Of a stretch of 57,500 nucleotides of DNA, positions 1 through 10,782 are shown one piece after another; position 1 is the stretch's first letter; the number at the start of each line of letters is the position of its first letter. Below the pieces are notes generated by a model that was not told the origin of the DNA, did not search any database, and was given only the letters and a program-made list of their open reading frames with translations. The position numbers and the translations under genes are program-made. Origin of the DNA: Prasinococcaceae sp. CCMP 1430 (lineage: Eukaryota; Prasinodermophyta; Palmophyllophyceae; Prasinococcales; Prasinococcaceae); assembly GCA_013416795.1 (NCBI GenBank), contig RQSC01000518.1, positions 72,510 to 130,009 on the forward strand, in the 5' to 3' direction.

Positions 1-555
1 GCCCCCTTTAGCCACTCGGGCCGCGCATGGACTCCCGGCCGGGCGCGACGCCCGCGGCCGGCCGAGGCGCGCGACGTCCCCGCCAGTCGCGGGGGAGCAG
101 ACAAGGCGGGGGGCCGGGGGGGGGTGGTGAAGGAGAGCCAATTAAAAATAATTTGCTTACAAAAATCATGAAAATATCGCCTTGACAAAAAAATTGAAGG
201 TGACCTGGCATTCCTACTCTGCGTGTGCCGGGAGTGATCAGCCGCTTATGTAGTAAAGGACTGGACGCCTCGCGGGCGCGGTGACTTGGTGAGGTCGTCG
301 GGGGCTGGCGTCTGGACGGGTGTGTGTTGACGCGGGTAGCAAGCCGCCACTAAAGCCCGTAGGGTGAGCGTCATGCATGCATGCGCGGCTGCGTACACGG
401 GGTGCGGGAGCATCCATCGGTGCGATCCGTGCGGGGAGGCGTGCACGCTGTGGACTGCCGGAGTGTGCCGAGCCATCGATCGACGCGAGCAGTGCCAGAC
501 GCGGCGGCGGTGCCGCACGCCCTGCTCCTGAGGATTCTCGCGCCGCGGTGCGTCC
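1..555. other. Non-coding stretch downstream of the HECT gene
   Basis: No convincing coding region is seen. The first 130 bases are GC-rich with a G-run near 110-125. Bases 137-205 are unusually AT-rich for this window, with several short A and T runs, and could be a 3' UTR or polyadenylation zone of a gene to the left or of the HECT gene, which ends at 556 on the minus strand. Antisense open frames here look like GC-bias shadows. Confidence 0.4.
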
Positions 556-2889
556 CTACAGCTCGCCGAAGCTGTTGCCCCCCCACTCGAATGCGCGCAC
601 GAAGCGATCGTGCATGTCCTTGGCGCTCGCGCAGGTTGGCACGCGCAGTGTCCAGAAGCACGTCGAGGCCACGGGCAGCCGCGTGCACCGCACCCCGATG
701 GCTGCGCCGGCGGCAGAGGCCGACGCGGAGGGGGGATGCGCAGGGACGTCTGGCACGCTTTGCCCTCCTCCTCGCTTTTGGCTGGGAGCGCGGGCGGACG
801 TCTTGGTGCTCGAGGCACAACACGCCCGGCACGCGCAGCGGGTGATGTTGATGCGCCCCGCGACGGCGGCGCTTCGGTTGTGCAGTCCTCCTGGAGGCAC
901 GGCCCGCAGACCGCAGCAGAAGCGGAGGAAGCGCGCAGATTCCTCGCCAGAGAAGGCGCCCAACGTGTCGAGCAGCATCGCTTTGACTGCGTCGCTCGGG
1001 GCGTTCGCTCTCGTGGTCGAGAAGTGCAAAAGCGGACGCAGGTCCGTCGTGAGCGGAGTGTCACCGCAGAGGAGATCCTCGAGCTCGCGGCCAGAGAGTC
1101 CCTCGAGCGCCGCGGCGAGGGGCGTGTGGGCGCGGAAGCCTCGGCGCAACGCCGCAAGCGCAGGGACGCGAGACTCGCTCGCGCCGCCGAAGAGTGTCTG
1201 CTGCATCTTGCGGTGCACGAAGTCGCGACGGTCTGCGACGGTGACGTGCGGAGGGCTTGGGCCGTCTGACTCATCAGACGAGCCTTCGCCGCCGTGGCTG
1301 AGACGCAGCGGCAGGTGCATCGAGGCCAGTGTCGCGGGCGAGGCGCGCAGGATGGCAAAGAGGCTGCCAGCTGCGACCGGGTCAAACGCTGCCACTTCGG
1401 CCATTGTGACGGTGCTCCCAGGCGCCTCCTCCCCGCTCGTGGCGAGGTACGAGAACACGCTCGGCGCGAGGCTAGCCACGGGCGCCGGCACACCTTGAAC
1501 GAGCGCTCGCGCGAGGGCTGCGCCCACGAGCTCGAGCGCGTCGCGCGCTGCATGCCGCGACGGCACCACAGTGGGCTGCTCGGTACCCACAGGTTCGAGC
1601 GGTCCCAGGCACGTCTCGAAAAGCCCTGCGCTCGGGTCGACAGCAGACGCTAGGAACTCGCCGAGAAACTCAGCCATGCAGCCGCCGCTGTCGAGCGCAA
1701 ACTCGCCCTCGTAGGTGACCGTCAGCGGAATGTCGGGTGCCGTGGGATTGACCGCCAGCAACTGCAGTCCGGTGGCCACGATGCTTGAGCGCAACACCCT
1801 GCTGGCTGCATTGCTGCCGCGCGTCTGGGCGCGCCTGGAGCGCCCGCGCCCACGCAGAGTCTCCAGAGCGGCCGTGGCGCGCGCGATGGCCTCACGCCGA
1901 ACGGTGCTGCCACCAATGCCATCGTTGGTGGCGCTGCGTGACGAATCTCCTCTCTCCAAAACCCCACCACATGACACGGCCGTTGCGCTCTTGCACGTCG
2001 GCGAGACCTCCTTAGCTGCGGCGGCCCACTTGGACCAGGCCAAAAACACACTCTGCGTCAAGTCCACCGCCTGCCTCCGCTTGGAGCGCGCCAGCTGCGC
2101 ATCCCGCCGCTTCGACTGCCGCTCGATGAGGTCAACTGCGGCACTGAGTTTTCGCTGCTCCCTCGCACTCAGCACAGGCGGCTGCGCGGAGGCCTGCTGG
2201 AGACGAGCGGCACCTTCACTGTCAAGCGTGCCAGCGAGACACAGGTCCTGCATCGAAGACTCTAGGCCGCGTCCTCCGGCTGTGTCGCTCGCGTGAGCGT
2301 CAAACGCATCCCCGCATTTGGCCTTCGAGCCAGGCGCGTCTGCATGGGCGACAAAGACGCAGCGGCGGTCTGTCACGCGCTCGGTGCATTCGGAGTGCGT
2401 GTTTTGTGGCCTCGACGCCCTTGCGTTTCGCTCGCGCGACCGGCAAGTGGCAGCCCTAGTGGCGGCGGGACTCGCGGGCTCTGCCGGCCGCTGGTCGGCG
2501 GGAATGTGCCGCCGGAGAGGCGCCGGCTCGCAGCAGACACTTCCAGGCTTCTGCTCGGACTTGCCTCCATCCTGGGGCGAGGCAGGCACCACGTCTTGTG
2601 GAGACACCGCAGTGCTGTTGTACTCTGTCGCTTGCAAAGCCGGCCGCGTGCCCAGCTCTTTGTCTCTTGCGGCGACCGGCGGATTGGGGTGCACGCCTTT
2701 TCCTGCGGCCTGCGATGGCGCGTTCCGGAGCGCCGGGGCATGCACGGGGCGACCACGCTCGCGCGTCGTCACTAGCTCGAGGACATTTTCTTTGTCCGCC
2801 AGCAGCGCCGACACGGCCTCTTCGGCCTCCGCCGACGAGCGGCGGCGTGGTCGAGGCCATGCGGTCGACAGGCTGCACCGCGCCGCCAT
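556..2889 (-). CDS. HECT-type E3 ubiquitin ligase (UPL3/TRIP12-like HECT domain)
   Basis: A single exon encodes 777 residues. E3 ligases of this class accept ubiquitin from an E2 on a catalytic cysteine and pass it to a substrate. The HECT domain spans about residues 385-777. The N-lobe start PLTVTYEGEFALDSGG matches the family's acidic, GG-containing segment, and the C-lobe carries LPVASTCFWTL with the catalytic Cys at residue 744. The C-terminus ends NSFGEL, close to the hydrophobic tail of UPL3-type ligases. A Ser/Ala/Cys-rich insertion of about 45 residues (about 690-735) lies just before the catalytic loop. The frame stays open across it, so I read it as coding, but an unspliced intron is possible. 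The first 380 residues are low-complexity and unrecognised. The start is the first ATG of the frame. Confidence 0.85.
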   Translation of the reverse strand: MAARCSLSTAWPRPRRRSSAEAEEAVSALLADKENVLELVTTRERGRPVHAPALRNAPSQAAGKGVHPNPPVAARDKELGTRPALQATEYNSTAVSPQDVVPASPQDGGKSEQKPGSVCCEPAPLRRHIPADQRPAEPASPAATRAATCRSRERNARASRPQNTHSECTERVTDRRCVFVAHADAPGSKAKCGDAFDAHASDTAGGRGLESSMQDLCLAGTLDSEGAARLQQASAQPPVLSAREQRKLSAAVDLIERQSKRRDAQLARSKRRQAVDLTQSVFLAWSKWAAAAKEVSPTCKSATAVSCGGVLERGDSSRSATNDGIGGSTVRREAIARATAALETLRGRGRSRRAQTRGSNAASRVLRSSIVATGLQLLAVNPTAPDIPLTVTYEGEFALDSGGCMAEFLGEFLASAVDPSAGLFETCLGPLEPVGTEQPTVVPSRHAARDALELVGAALARALVQGVPAPVASLAPSVFSYLATSGEEAPGSTVTMAEVAAFDPVAAGSLFAILRASPATLASMHLPLRLSHGGEGSSDESDGPSPPHVTVADRRDFVHRKMQQTLFGGASESRVPALAALRRGFRAHTPLAAALEGLSGRELEDLLCGDTPLTTDLRPLLHFSTTRANAPSDAVKAMLLDTLGAFSGEESARFLRFCCGLRAVPPGGLHNRSAAVAGRINITRCACRACCASSTKTSARAPSQKRGGGQSVPDVPAHPPSASASAAGAAIGVRCTRLPVASTCFWTLRVPTCASAKDMHDRFVRAFEWGGNSFGEL

Positions 2890-3757
2890 GCTGGTCGTGC
2901 CAGTGATGACCCCCCCCTCCCTGATCTCACGTGGCCGCTGTCCCTCGCTGTTCGTGGTCGGAAGGACGGCTGCTGTACGTCACGGGGAGCTATTGCTGGC
3001 CATCACCGCGTACTGTCCGAGCAAGCTGCAACGGGCAGCCACCCGCGGGCGGGCGTCGCGGGCAACGGGGTGTGCGCCTGCCCGACAGGCGGCGCCGCCA
3101 CTCACCAGCGTGCTGCGCCAGCTCACGCGGGGCTGTGTCTGCTTCGCCCGGCGCGTGTCCCCCCGCAGTGGTTGCGCGGTGGTCCGCCGCGCAGTGTGCC
3201 GCCAGGTACGGAGTGCGGGAGCGAGGTGCAGCAGTGGGGTACGCCCCTCAGATTCGCACGCGCGCGTCACGCGAGCGTCGTGCCCCGCGCGCCGAGTGGC
3301 GCGCGGCGTGGCGCACCTCGGCAGCCGCCAACCAACAGGCTCGCCATCCTGCAGCGCCCCGGCGCCCACCCGCGCGGATCAATCTGCCAGGCGGCCGCCA
3401 GGGTGGCGCCCTCCCGGGAAAGCGCCCGCGCCTCCAAATGCACTGTGCGTTTTCGCTTTCGCCGCCGCACATCCCATTGTTCTGAGATGCGGGGCCATAA
3501 ACTCTTCTGCGAAAATGTACGGAGCAGCGCGCGATGCCGATGCGCCGCAACGAAGCGCGCGCCAGGCTGGCTTCATGCGGCGGACGCGCACCTGCCTCGA
3601 GAGACCTCGCTCAGGCGCGGAAGGCCTGTGCGGTAGGGTAGGTGACGCCTGCACCGCCGCTCTCTTGCCCGGCGCTGCGCCAAAGCGCAACAGCTGAGCG
3701 TCAGCGCGCCCGCGCTGGAGGGATACATACACACTATGATTACATGTCCAACTGTGA
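2890..3757. other. Intergenic: HECT promoter side and XPF 3' side
   Basis: This 868-base GC-rich gap lies between the start of the HECT gene and the stop of XPF, both on the minus strand. The long open frames in it are shadows without recognisable domains. On the minus strand a TGTAA motif occurs about 10 bases after the XPF stop and could serve polyadenylation. No TATA box or repeat was noted. Confidence 0.4.
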
Positions 3758-6700
3758 TCACGCCCTCTCCTGCGAGTGGAGGAAGGCGTGCAGCTTGCCA
3801 GCGCGCTGTCCGGGCATGACGGATGCTAGCACTTTCTCGTCCGCGCGCGCTATGTCGCGAAGGCTCACGCCCGGCGCATTGCGCGAGAGCTGGTGCACGT
3901 CGTTGGGATGTACGCCCGGCAGCATGCAGAGGGCTTCAACCGCGGGCGCATTGAACGCCGTGCTGTTCACGTCGGTGGCCTCGGGCATGCTCACGTCCGC
4001 GGCGGCCCGAGCGTCAGGCTCGGGGTGGCCATCTTTGAGCGCCTTGAACAGTGCGGCAGTTTGGTGCATAGACTGCGACCAGAGCAGCCTCAGGCCGGGG
4101 AAGTGCATGACGAGCAGTGCGACCTTAGAAAGGATGCTGTTCACGCTCACGTCGTCGCCCAGGTCCGTGCTCTCAGCAAGGAAGAACGGCCCCTGCGAGC
4201 TGAACTCGACCAGCAGCACAGGCGTGCGGTAGCACTTTGCCATGGAAGCGCATTGCTTGTAGAGGCGGCCAGACGCAAATGACTGCCTGAGGTCGCTCAA
4301 ACTCTTGCGCTCGACGCACACGGTCGGGGACAGGACGTAGTCAGCCACCTCGAGCGTGACAGGCTTCACGTGGAAGCCCATGCTGTGCAGCACGAGTGGC
4401 AGGTTGGACATGAACTCACGCATGTCCACTACGATGACAGGGCGGCCTGCAGTCCCAGAGCCTGCGCTGCCCCTGGCATTGCCACCGCTACTACGGGCAG
4501 CGAAGGGGCCAGATGCGCCCAAGCTGACGGGCACGCCGAGGGCGCTGATGCCGTTGTGGATCGAGCGACTGTCTCGCTTGAAAGGCACCTCTCCATTTTG
4601 GTCCAGAGCGCCCCCACCCGCGGTCACGCCGTCCTTTTTGCAGAGCATCTGCTTCGCAAAGATGAGGCCTTCAACGAACGCGCGCGGTCAGCCGGGTCAG
4701 CGCAACAACGCGGCACTTCGTGCTCGGAGACGCATCGAAATTGCGGGACAGCGCTCGTCAGCACACCCGCGCTGGCATTGCCACCACGCTTACCTTCGAA
4801 GGCACTCTTCTCCTCCTGCACGCTGCTCACGAACTGCTGTGCCTCGATGCTCTCTTCGTACATGAGCAAGAAGCACTTGAGCACGTCTCGACCGGGTCCG
4901 CCGCCCGCGCAGAAGGTCTCGAGCTCACGAATGACCTGCGCGTGTATGTCATACACCACCACAGCGCGCGGACGCAAGTCCCACAGCGGGCTGATGCACG
5001 GCCCGTCCTGTGTTGCATGGAAAAACACGCGGCACGGTGGCGGCGCGCCCTTGCCGCCACCGCCACCGCTGGCACCTTGCACAAGCACAGAACGGTATGA
5101 CTCGCCCTCGGCCATTCCGCCCGGTCGACAGCTCCCCTCCGATCCTCCTGTGCTAGCGGTGCCAGCAGCCCCAATCACTTGGGCGGCACTGGCTCGCACA
5201 GCGGCCGGTGTCGCTGCGCTGCTGCTATCGGCGCCGGTACTAGCCCCAGTCCCGGCCGTGCCCCCGCCTCCTCCCTCGCCGCCTCGCGCCTTGCGCTTCT
5301 TGGGTTTTCCGGCCGCGCGCACTGGCCTTGATTTGAGCCTCGCGTACGCGCGTTGCATGAACTGCTCGGCGCCCTCAGTAAGCACGGACTCAAGCTGCAG
5401 CGCCGTGCCCTGGTCTCTGACGACAACGAGTACTGGCACCTCCTCCTCCAAGTCATGCTCGGCGGCCACCTCGCCAAGTACGTCGCGCAGCAGGCCCCAC
5501 TTGGGCAGCGGCTCGAGGCAGATGACCTCTGCGCCAGACCCACCGCTCTTGGTTGCCACGCGCCGCTGTGCCGAATCGAACACAGAACGCGCGATGTCGA
5601 GCGACAGCCACACCGAGCGCTGGCCCTCAGACTCGCGCAACCCGACGAGGTACGCCAGAAAGGTGGCGGCATCGTGCGTGAGCAACAGAGTGGCGATCGT
5701 GCGAAGCGTACTCAGGTCCCCCAGGATGAGTTTGAGGCGGCGGGGGAGCAGGTGCCAGACTGTGCCTTTCTGCCGCTTGACGAGCTCATCGATTGGTGCG
5801 AGCAACCCGTGCTCAACGGTCAGGCCCGTAACGTCAAGCTCGGTAGACGTCGCGAGCTCCTTCAGGCAGTGCTCCATCGCCTGAACAATGCCACGCTGCA
5901 CCGCAAGCATGGCGGCGGTGAGTGGTTGCTGAAGTTCGACTACTTGCGGAGGCCGTGCGTCGAGCACGCGCGCGACGTCGACCTGGAAGCGCGGCCACAG
6001 CACGAGGCGCGGTGCGCCGAGCAGTCCCGCGACCTGCTCGACGCGCGACGTGTTCTTGAGCGAGCGCGGCGTCGCGCTCAGCCCGCAGATGTGTGTGCTG
6101 GCATTGCCCTCGCGTATGAGCCGGACGGCGAATGCCTCGGGCGACACGTCCTGAAGCCTGTGCGCATTCATCACGACGACTCTGCGCACCTGCGAAGGCT
6201 TGAGCCGGCCAGTGAGTAGGTCCACCACGAGGATGCGCGTGGTGACGAACATGCTGGCCGAGCTGCGAGAGTACATCACGGCTCGGTGCTCCCCTGTGTA
6301 GTCAGCGGTCACCTCTACGGGGAAGCGCACGGCTGACGCAGCCGATGATGCTCCGAATAGCCGTACGAATTCGCACTTGACTGCGTGACGGTCGCTCTCA
6401 GTCTCACCAATGCACAGAAGGAGACCTGCGCTGGATCCACCGGGCAGGCTCGCACGCTCAGAGTCCTCTGCAGCGCTGGCTACCACACGTGTGGCCCCGC
6501 TGCCGCTGGCACCGGCGCTTGCGGCGGCGGCGCTCTGCCCCTGTGCGCCGGCGCCAGCGGGTGCACTGTCCTCAGCGCATCCGCCATCACCATCATTCCC
6601 GCCAGCATCAGCGCCCTCCCCCTGCGCGGTGCCAAGGCCGTATGCGGGGCAGCCATTCCCACCTGACTGAACCCCCGCGCGCGCACGCGCGAGCAAGTGC

Positions 6701-6861
6701 GCAGCGACAGAATGGACCGCGCAGCCACTCGCGAAGACAGACAGCGACGCATGTGGACCGGCCGTGGCTCCTGCAACCATGTAGCGCACGAGGGTCGCAG
6801 CGTCTGTCGGCAGCGCAGCCCGGCCGTCCGCATGTTCCGCACCCAGCTGGTCGGACTCCAT
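3758..6861 (-). CDS. ERCC4: DNA repair endonuclease XPF (ERCC4/RAD1), two exons
   Basis: XPF pairs with ERCC1 to cut DNA 5' of bulky lesions and crosslinks. Exon 1 is 6861-4794 and exon 2 is 4668-3758, with a 125-base intron whose donor is GTAAGC. The join restores KSAFEGLIFAKQM, the family's linker helix, and gives 992 residues. The N-terminal half is the degenerate SF2 helicase-like domain without Walker A, with matches such as RILVVDLLTG and VVVMNAHRL. The nuclease domain has VVDMREF (Asp 771) and CVERKSLSD (ERK at 809-811, Asp 815). Its usual GDY is ADY here (Asp 799). A C-terminal (HhH)2 region (ERCC1-binding in the family) follows around LPGVHPNDV. The usual short N-terminal segment is not obvious, so an upstream exon is possible. 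Confidence 0.9.
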
Positions 6862-7784
6862 CGCTCCGGTCGTTCAGGCCAAGGAGCTATGCAGTCCTCG
6901 TGCGCATACGGGCGGTGGCCGCGTGCTCGGCGGCTGCAGGCGGGATCGGATCGGTGAGAGAGAGAGAGGACGAGCCCCGCGACCGGCAGCAGCAGCGGCA
7001 GTCCCGGCGCCAGCGCCGGCGGCGCGGCGGTCGCGGGGGCGCGCAAGCCTTCCTCCGCTTCGGCGCTGCGGTGGGGGGCATGTGCGCGTGCGGAGTGTGG
7101 CACTGCCCTGCGCGAGGAGCGCTGTGCGCTCTCCGGTCAGGGGCGTGCTGCCGCGGCGGTGAACGCGGGCACCGGTCATGAGGGCGGCGAGCGCGAGCGG
7201 ACCTCGGCGCGGGCGTGCGATGGCCACGCGGGCCGCATTGCTGCTCCGGGTGATCTGCGGATCTCCATCGATGCCTGCCGGTTCGTTTCGCCGCGCGTCC
7301 GCAGCTTTCCCAATCGTTCTTCCATAGAGCCGCGCGCGGCGTTTCGCTTCGCGCGGCGCCGCCGCTGCGCTTCCGCGCCGTTCAGCGCTTCGTCGATCGC
7401 AGCCCGGATCGTGGGGTCGGAATGGCCACGGCGTGGCGTGAAGCGCGCGAGTTGCCGAGCTCGCGCGGCGGGCGCGGGGCACGGGGCGGCACGCTCGGCG
7501 CGGCTCCTCGAGGCGAGGCGATCGGGACGACGCGCCATTCGACACTCCCACGCGCGCCACGGACGGGGGCGCCACAGCGCGAGAGGGAACGCAAAGGCAG
7601 CAGGCAAGCCCAGGAGGTTTCGGCGCCAGAGGGCGCGCGGGGCGGGCAGGTGTGTGCTTCGGCTGGGACTGGGTGGACTCGGAGGCGACCTGGGACCCTT
7701 GACACACCCGGCTCCCGCACAGACGAACGCCCCTCAAGACGTGCGCGGCAGCCCATATCTCCTGGTGCACGCTGCGTGCGGCAA
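6862..7784. promoter_or_regulatory. Head-to-head promoter region, XPF and Derlin
   Basis: These 923 bases separate two divergent start codons. A short GA run lies near 6955-6968. The remainder is GC-rich with no TATA-like element. An upstream non-coding or first coding exon of XPF could be hidden here, but none was recognised. Confidence 0.35.
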
Positions 7785-9050
7785 ATGGCGACGCCCGGGG
7801 AGTGGTACGCGTCGCTGCCGGTGGTGACACGTACGTGGGGCACAGCATGCGTCGCGACAACGGCGGCGCTGTCCTTCGGCATGGTCACGCCATACACGCT
7901 GTTGCTGGACTTCGGCGCGATCGTCAAAAAGTTCGAGGTGAGTACTTTCGCTCGCTTGTTTGCTTGCGGAGGACATCGCAGCGTTGGCAATGGCGAGTAG
8001 GTGCTCTGCCACCCAGCGTCGCGATTGCTCTCCGAGCAGTAGCACTTGCAGTCGCGCACCACGAGAGGCTCAGCGACAGACAAGCGCTGACAGACACGCA
8101 CGCACCACGTGCTCCCCTCCCCCCCTTTCCTTGGACCCCTCTCCGCCGCCTTCCCCCGCCACGCGCGCGCATATGTGCGTGGACTTGCATGGTCGCCCCT
8201 GCCGGCCACGCCATGCATGCGCAGATCTGGCGGCTGGTGACGCCGTACCTGGTACTCGGGGGCTTCGGCTTCCCCTTCCTGATGAACCTTCTCTTCATCA
8301 TGAACTATGCGGTGCCTCTTGAGGTGGCGACTTTCGAGGGGCGCAAAGCAGATTTTGGGTACATGCTCTTTGTGGGCATGGTGGCGATGTTGCCCTTCGC
8401 ATGGACGCTGTCAATGCCGTTTACTGCGGTGCCACTGGTATTCATGCTGATGTATGTGTGGAGCCGGTACAACCCGAACAGCCAAGTGTCGCTGTATGGT
8501 GTTCTCAAGCTGCAGAGCTTCTACCTGGTACGGCTGTGGGCGTGCGTGCGTGCGTGCGCGTGCGTTCGTCGCTCGGTAGACCGCAGCAAGGCTAACTGTG
8601 CGCGCCACGCCTTCAACAATCCCATGCCTGCGCACCCTGCGCCCGCGCAGCCTTGGGCCATGGTTGCCATTACTATGCTGCTTGGCAACGACCCCATTCC
8701 TGACCTGGTGGGCATCGCTGTGGGGCACGTGTACTACTTCCTGGTCGAGTTGTATCCGCGCGCCGGCGGGCCAGCGCTGCTAAACACACCCAAGTGGTTC
8801 GAGTCCATGTTCTTCTCGCTGGGGTGAGCAGGTGGAGGATGCGACGCGCCGGTGCGCGGGTGTGGCAGTTTCTGTATGCGTGGACTTGCGCTGCTCGACT
8901 CGCTCCTGACCATTGCTTTCGCGCGTTCCCGTTGCTGACCTCACCAATAGGTTTCGAGGCGACACGACGACACGCGCGCAGGCGCAGGCGCAGCGGGCGG
9001 CCGGGTTCAGAGCATTCGGCGGTGGCGGGAGGCGGCTGGGGGGAGACTAG
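7785..9050 (+). CDS. Derlin (ER-associated degradation, rhomboid-like), four exons
   Basis: Derlins are ER membrane pseudoproteases that help extract misfolded proteins for degradation. Exons are 7785-7937, 8225-8527, 8651-8823 and 8951-9050, giving 242 residues, near the usual 240-250. Donors are GTGAGT, GTACGG and GTGAGC. The N-terminus has LPVVTRTWGTACVATT, the family signature for the first membrane segment. Exon 2 carries MYVWSRYNPN (the WR motif) and exon 3 has GIAVGHVYYF (the GxxxG-like helix). Without the third intron the frame would stop at 8827. Splicing there adds a tail ending GRRLGGD, typical of Derlin C-termini, so I prefer four exons. Confidence 0.88.
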
Positions 9051-9243
9051 CAAGCTACTGTAGCTAGAGAACGCTCGGCTTCGGAAAGCCGATCCTTGAA
9101 ATGACCGGCAGTGGCCACGACGCTACTTAGTTAGCTTGGCGCAATGCGGTCGGCGACATCCCATGCAGGGCCCGCAGCGCGCCGCTCTATCAGCGACATC
9201 TGTGTGATGAGATCGACTGCGCGGAAGCTTGCTTGGGCGTGCG

Positions 9244-10132
9244 TCATGCAGTGTTGCGCATAAGGTGCTCTGCCGACTGCGGGTCCGACTCAGCAAGCTC
9301 GACGAGCTCGTCCGCCTTGGCGACTGTCGACGCCACCACGCGCTTGTTGGTCTCCTGCTGGTGTCCCGCGAGCAGGAGTTCGTCCAGCAAGAAGTACGCC
9401 CTGTGAAAGTTAAATACCAGATCCAACTGTGTGATACGTTGTGTGCACGGCGCCAGCGCAGAAGCGCAGAAGAGAGCAGCGTCAGCTATGGGCCGCTGCG
9501 TGATTGCCGCACGGTCTCCCTGATACACGCGTCAGGTCAAACACACGTGCATCGACAGGTGATCGTCGATAACAGATGCACGAACCTCACACACGTTCCC
9601 AAAGTACCGGTCGAGGATTTCGACAAATTGGGAGATCAAGTCGAGCGTCGCCAGCTCGTTGTCCGCCATGTCGGTGGCCACGGCAAAGAAGAGGCTCGCA
9701 AAGCGGCGATATACGATCTGCCTCGGCCACGAGGACGGGTAGGGGAAGGGGCGGTGCGAGGGAAAGAGCGTGCGCACCGTCAGTGCAAGCTCGGGACCAT
9801 CACGGAGAGGGTATCACGTGCCTCGGCTGTCTCGTGCGACACACGCGGCAGACGGGACCGAGTTGCGGGCCCGACCGAGCAGCGTGTCCTCTCCGCAAGC
9901 GTCTCTAGCTAGCTAGCTAGAGCTAGCTTTCGTCACAACTCACCTTCTTGTCGTCGCGCCATTCGATGAAGCTGCACATCCGGTTGGCATTTGGCCCTTT
10001 GGTGCGGGCCAAGACTTCGGAGACTATGCCGTACTGTACCTTCCGCCGCTCCTTCGTGGTGGGCGCGCCGCTGTAGAACTTGGCCAGCCGCACCTTCCCC
10101 TGCTTGGAGAAGAGTAGCACTGCGTGGATCAT
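9244..10132 (-). CDS. AP-1 complex sigma subunit (clathrin adaptor small chain), three exons
   Basis: The small sigma chain stabilises the AP-1 adaptor core that sorts cargo at the trans-Golgi network and endosomes. Exons are 10132-9944, 9717-9586 and 9426-9244, giving 167 residues. The start MIHAVLLFSKQGKVRL is the family N-terminus. Exon 2 supplies IVYRRFASLFF and the helix ending VCE, and exon 3 supplies LDLVFNFHRAYFLLDELL. The FNFHRAYF and QETNKRVV segments fit AP-1 better than AP-2 or AP-3. Intron 1 has donor GTGAGT. Intron 2 has the weak donor GTTCGT. The gene is tail-to-tail with Derlin, with 193 bases between stop codons. Confidence 0.9.
9903..9928. repeat. Short CTAG-rich palindromic repeat
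   Basis: A run of repeated CTAG units with self-complementary flanks lies inside intron 1 of the AP-1 sigma gene, just downstream of its 5' splice site at 9943. It can fold as a small hairpin. It may be a simple microsatellite. Confidence 0.5.
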
Positions 10133-10782
10133 CCTCGCACAGTCCCTCGAACGCGCCGCGTAAAGGCAGGCAGTCGCTCCACGGCGCGCGGCCCTGCCGC
10201 TCCTCAACACCCGCGCGCAATAAAAAGGCCAAATCCCCAAGTCACGGTGCAGGCGCGGAGCGCGCAGGCCGGGCGTCCGTGGGACCTGGCTCCCGCCGCG
10301 GGCCCCGGTGACTGGGGTGCCGAGGCGACGCGCGGCCCCGAGGGGTCGTCTGGCGCGGGGACAGGGTGCTGCCCACTCCTTCGCGGCACGCTGCGACGCC
10401 GGCACCCGTCACGGACCTTCATTCAGTACTTTCGGGCGATATTGCAGGAATGTCTCAGAATGTCTGTGTCAGCGTGCCCCGATGCGTCCCAGGTGACCAA
10501 AGAACCGCGGCCCGAGTTCTCGCGGACTAGCCCGTTTTTTTTAGGAAACGATAAGACATCTTCACCGCAACAGGCAGAGCGAATCGAAGCTTTGTTTCGT
10601 CGGACATCGCCGATTCTTGGGTCGGGGGCGAAGTGTTCCTCGTTTGGAGTCGTGGTCGATGTGACGTCTGTGTCCCAAGCCATGGGCGAGCGCGAGGCGC
10701 TGAGAGCGCCAATCCTTGCGCGGAGCACGAGCCTCCGCCGCGAGGCGGCCCCGCTTGGCACACCGCACGGCACACGCGCGCG
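10133..10782. promoter_or_regulatory. Head-to-head promoter region, AP-1 sigma and unknown gene
   Basis: These 650 bases lie between two divergent starts. They contain a mixed-composition stretch near 10430-10640 that is less GC-rich than its surroundings. Open frames here lack recognisable domains. Confidence 0.3.

Noticed and set aside
246-1553. Long minus-strand frame overlapping the HECT C-terminus
   Set aside because: It lies in another frame on the same strand as the HECT coding sequence, is rich in Arg/Ser/Ala and has no domain.
4370-5884. Long plus-strand open frame opposite XPF
   Set aside because: GC bias opens antisense frames. It is Ser/Pro/Arg-rich with no domain, while the minus strand is clearly XPF.
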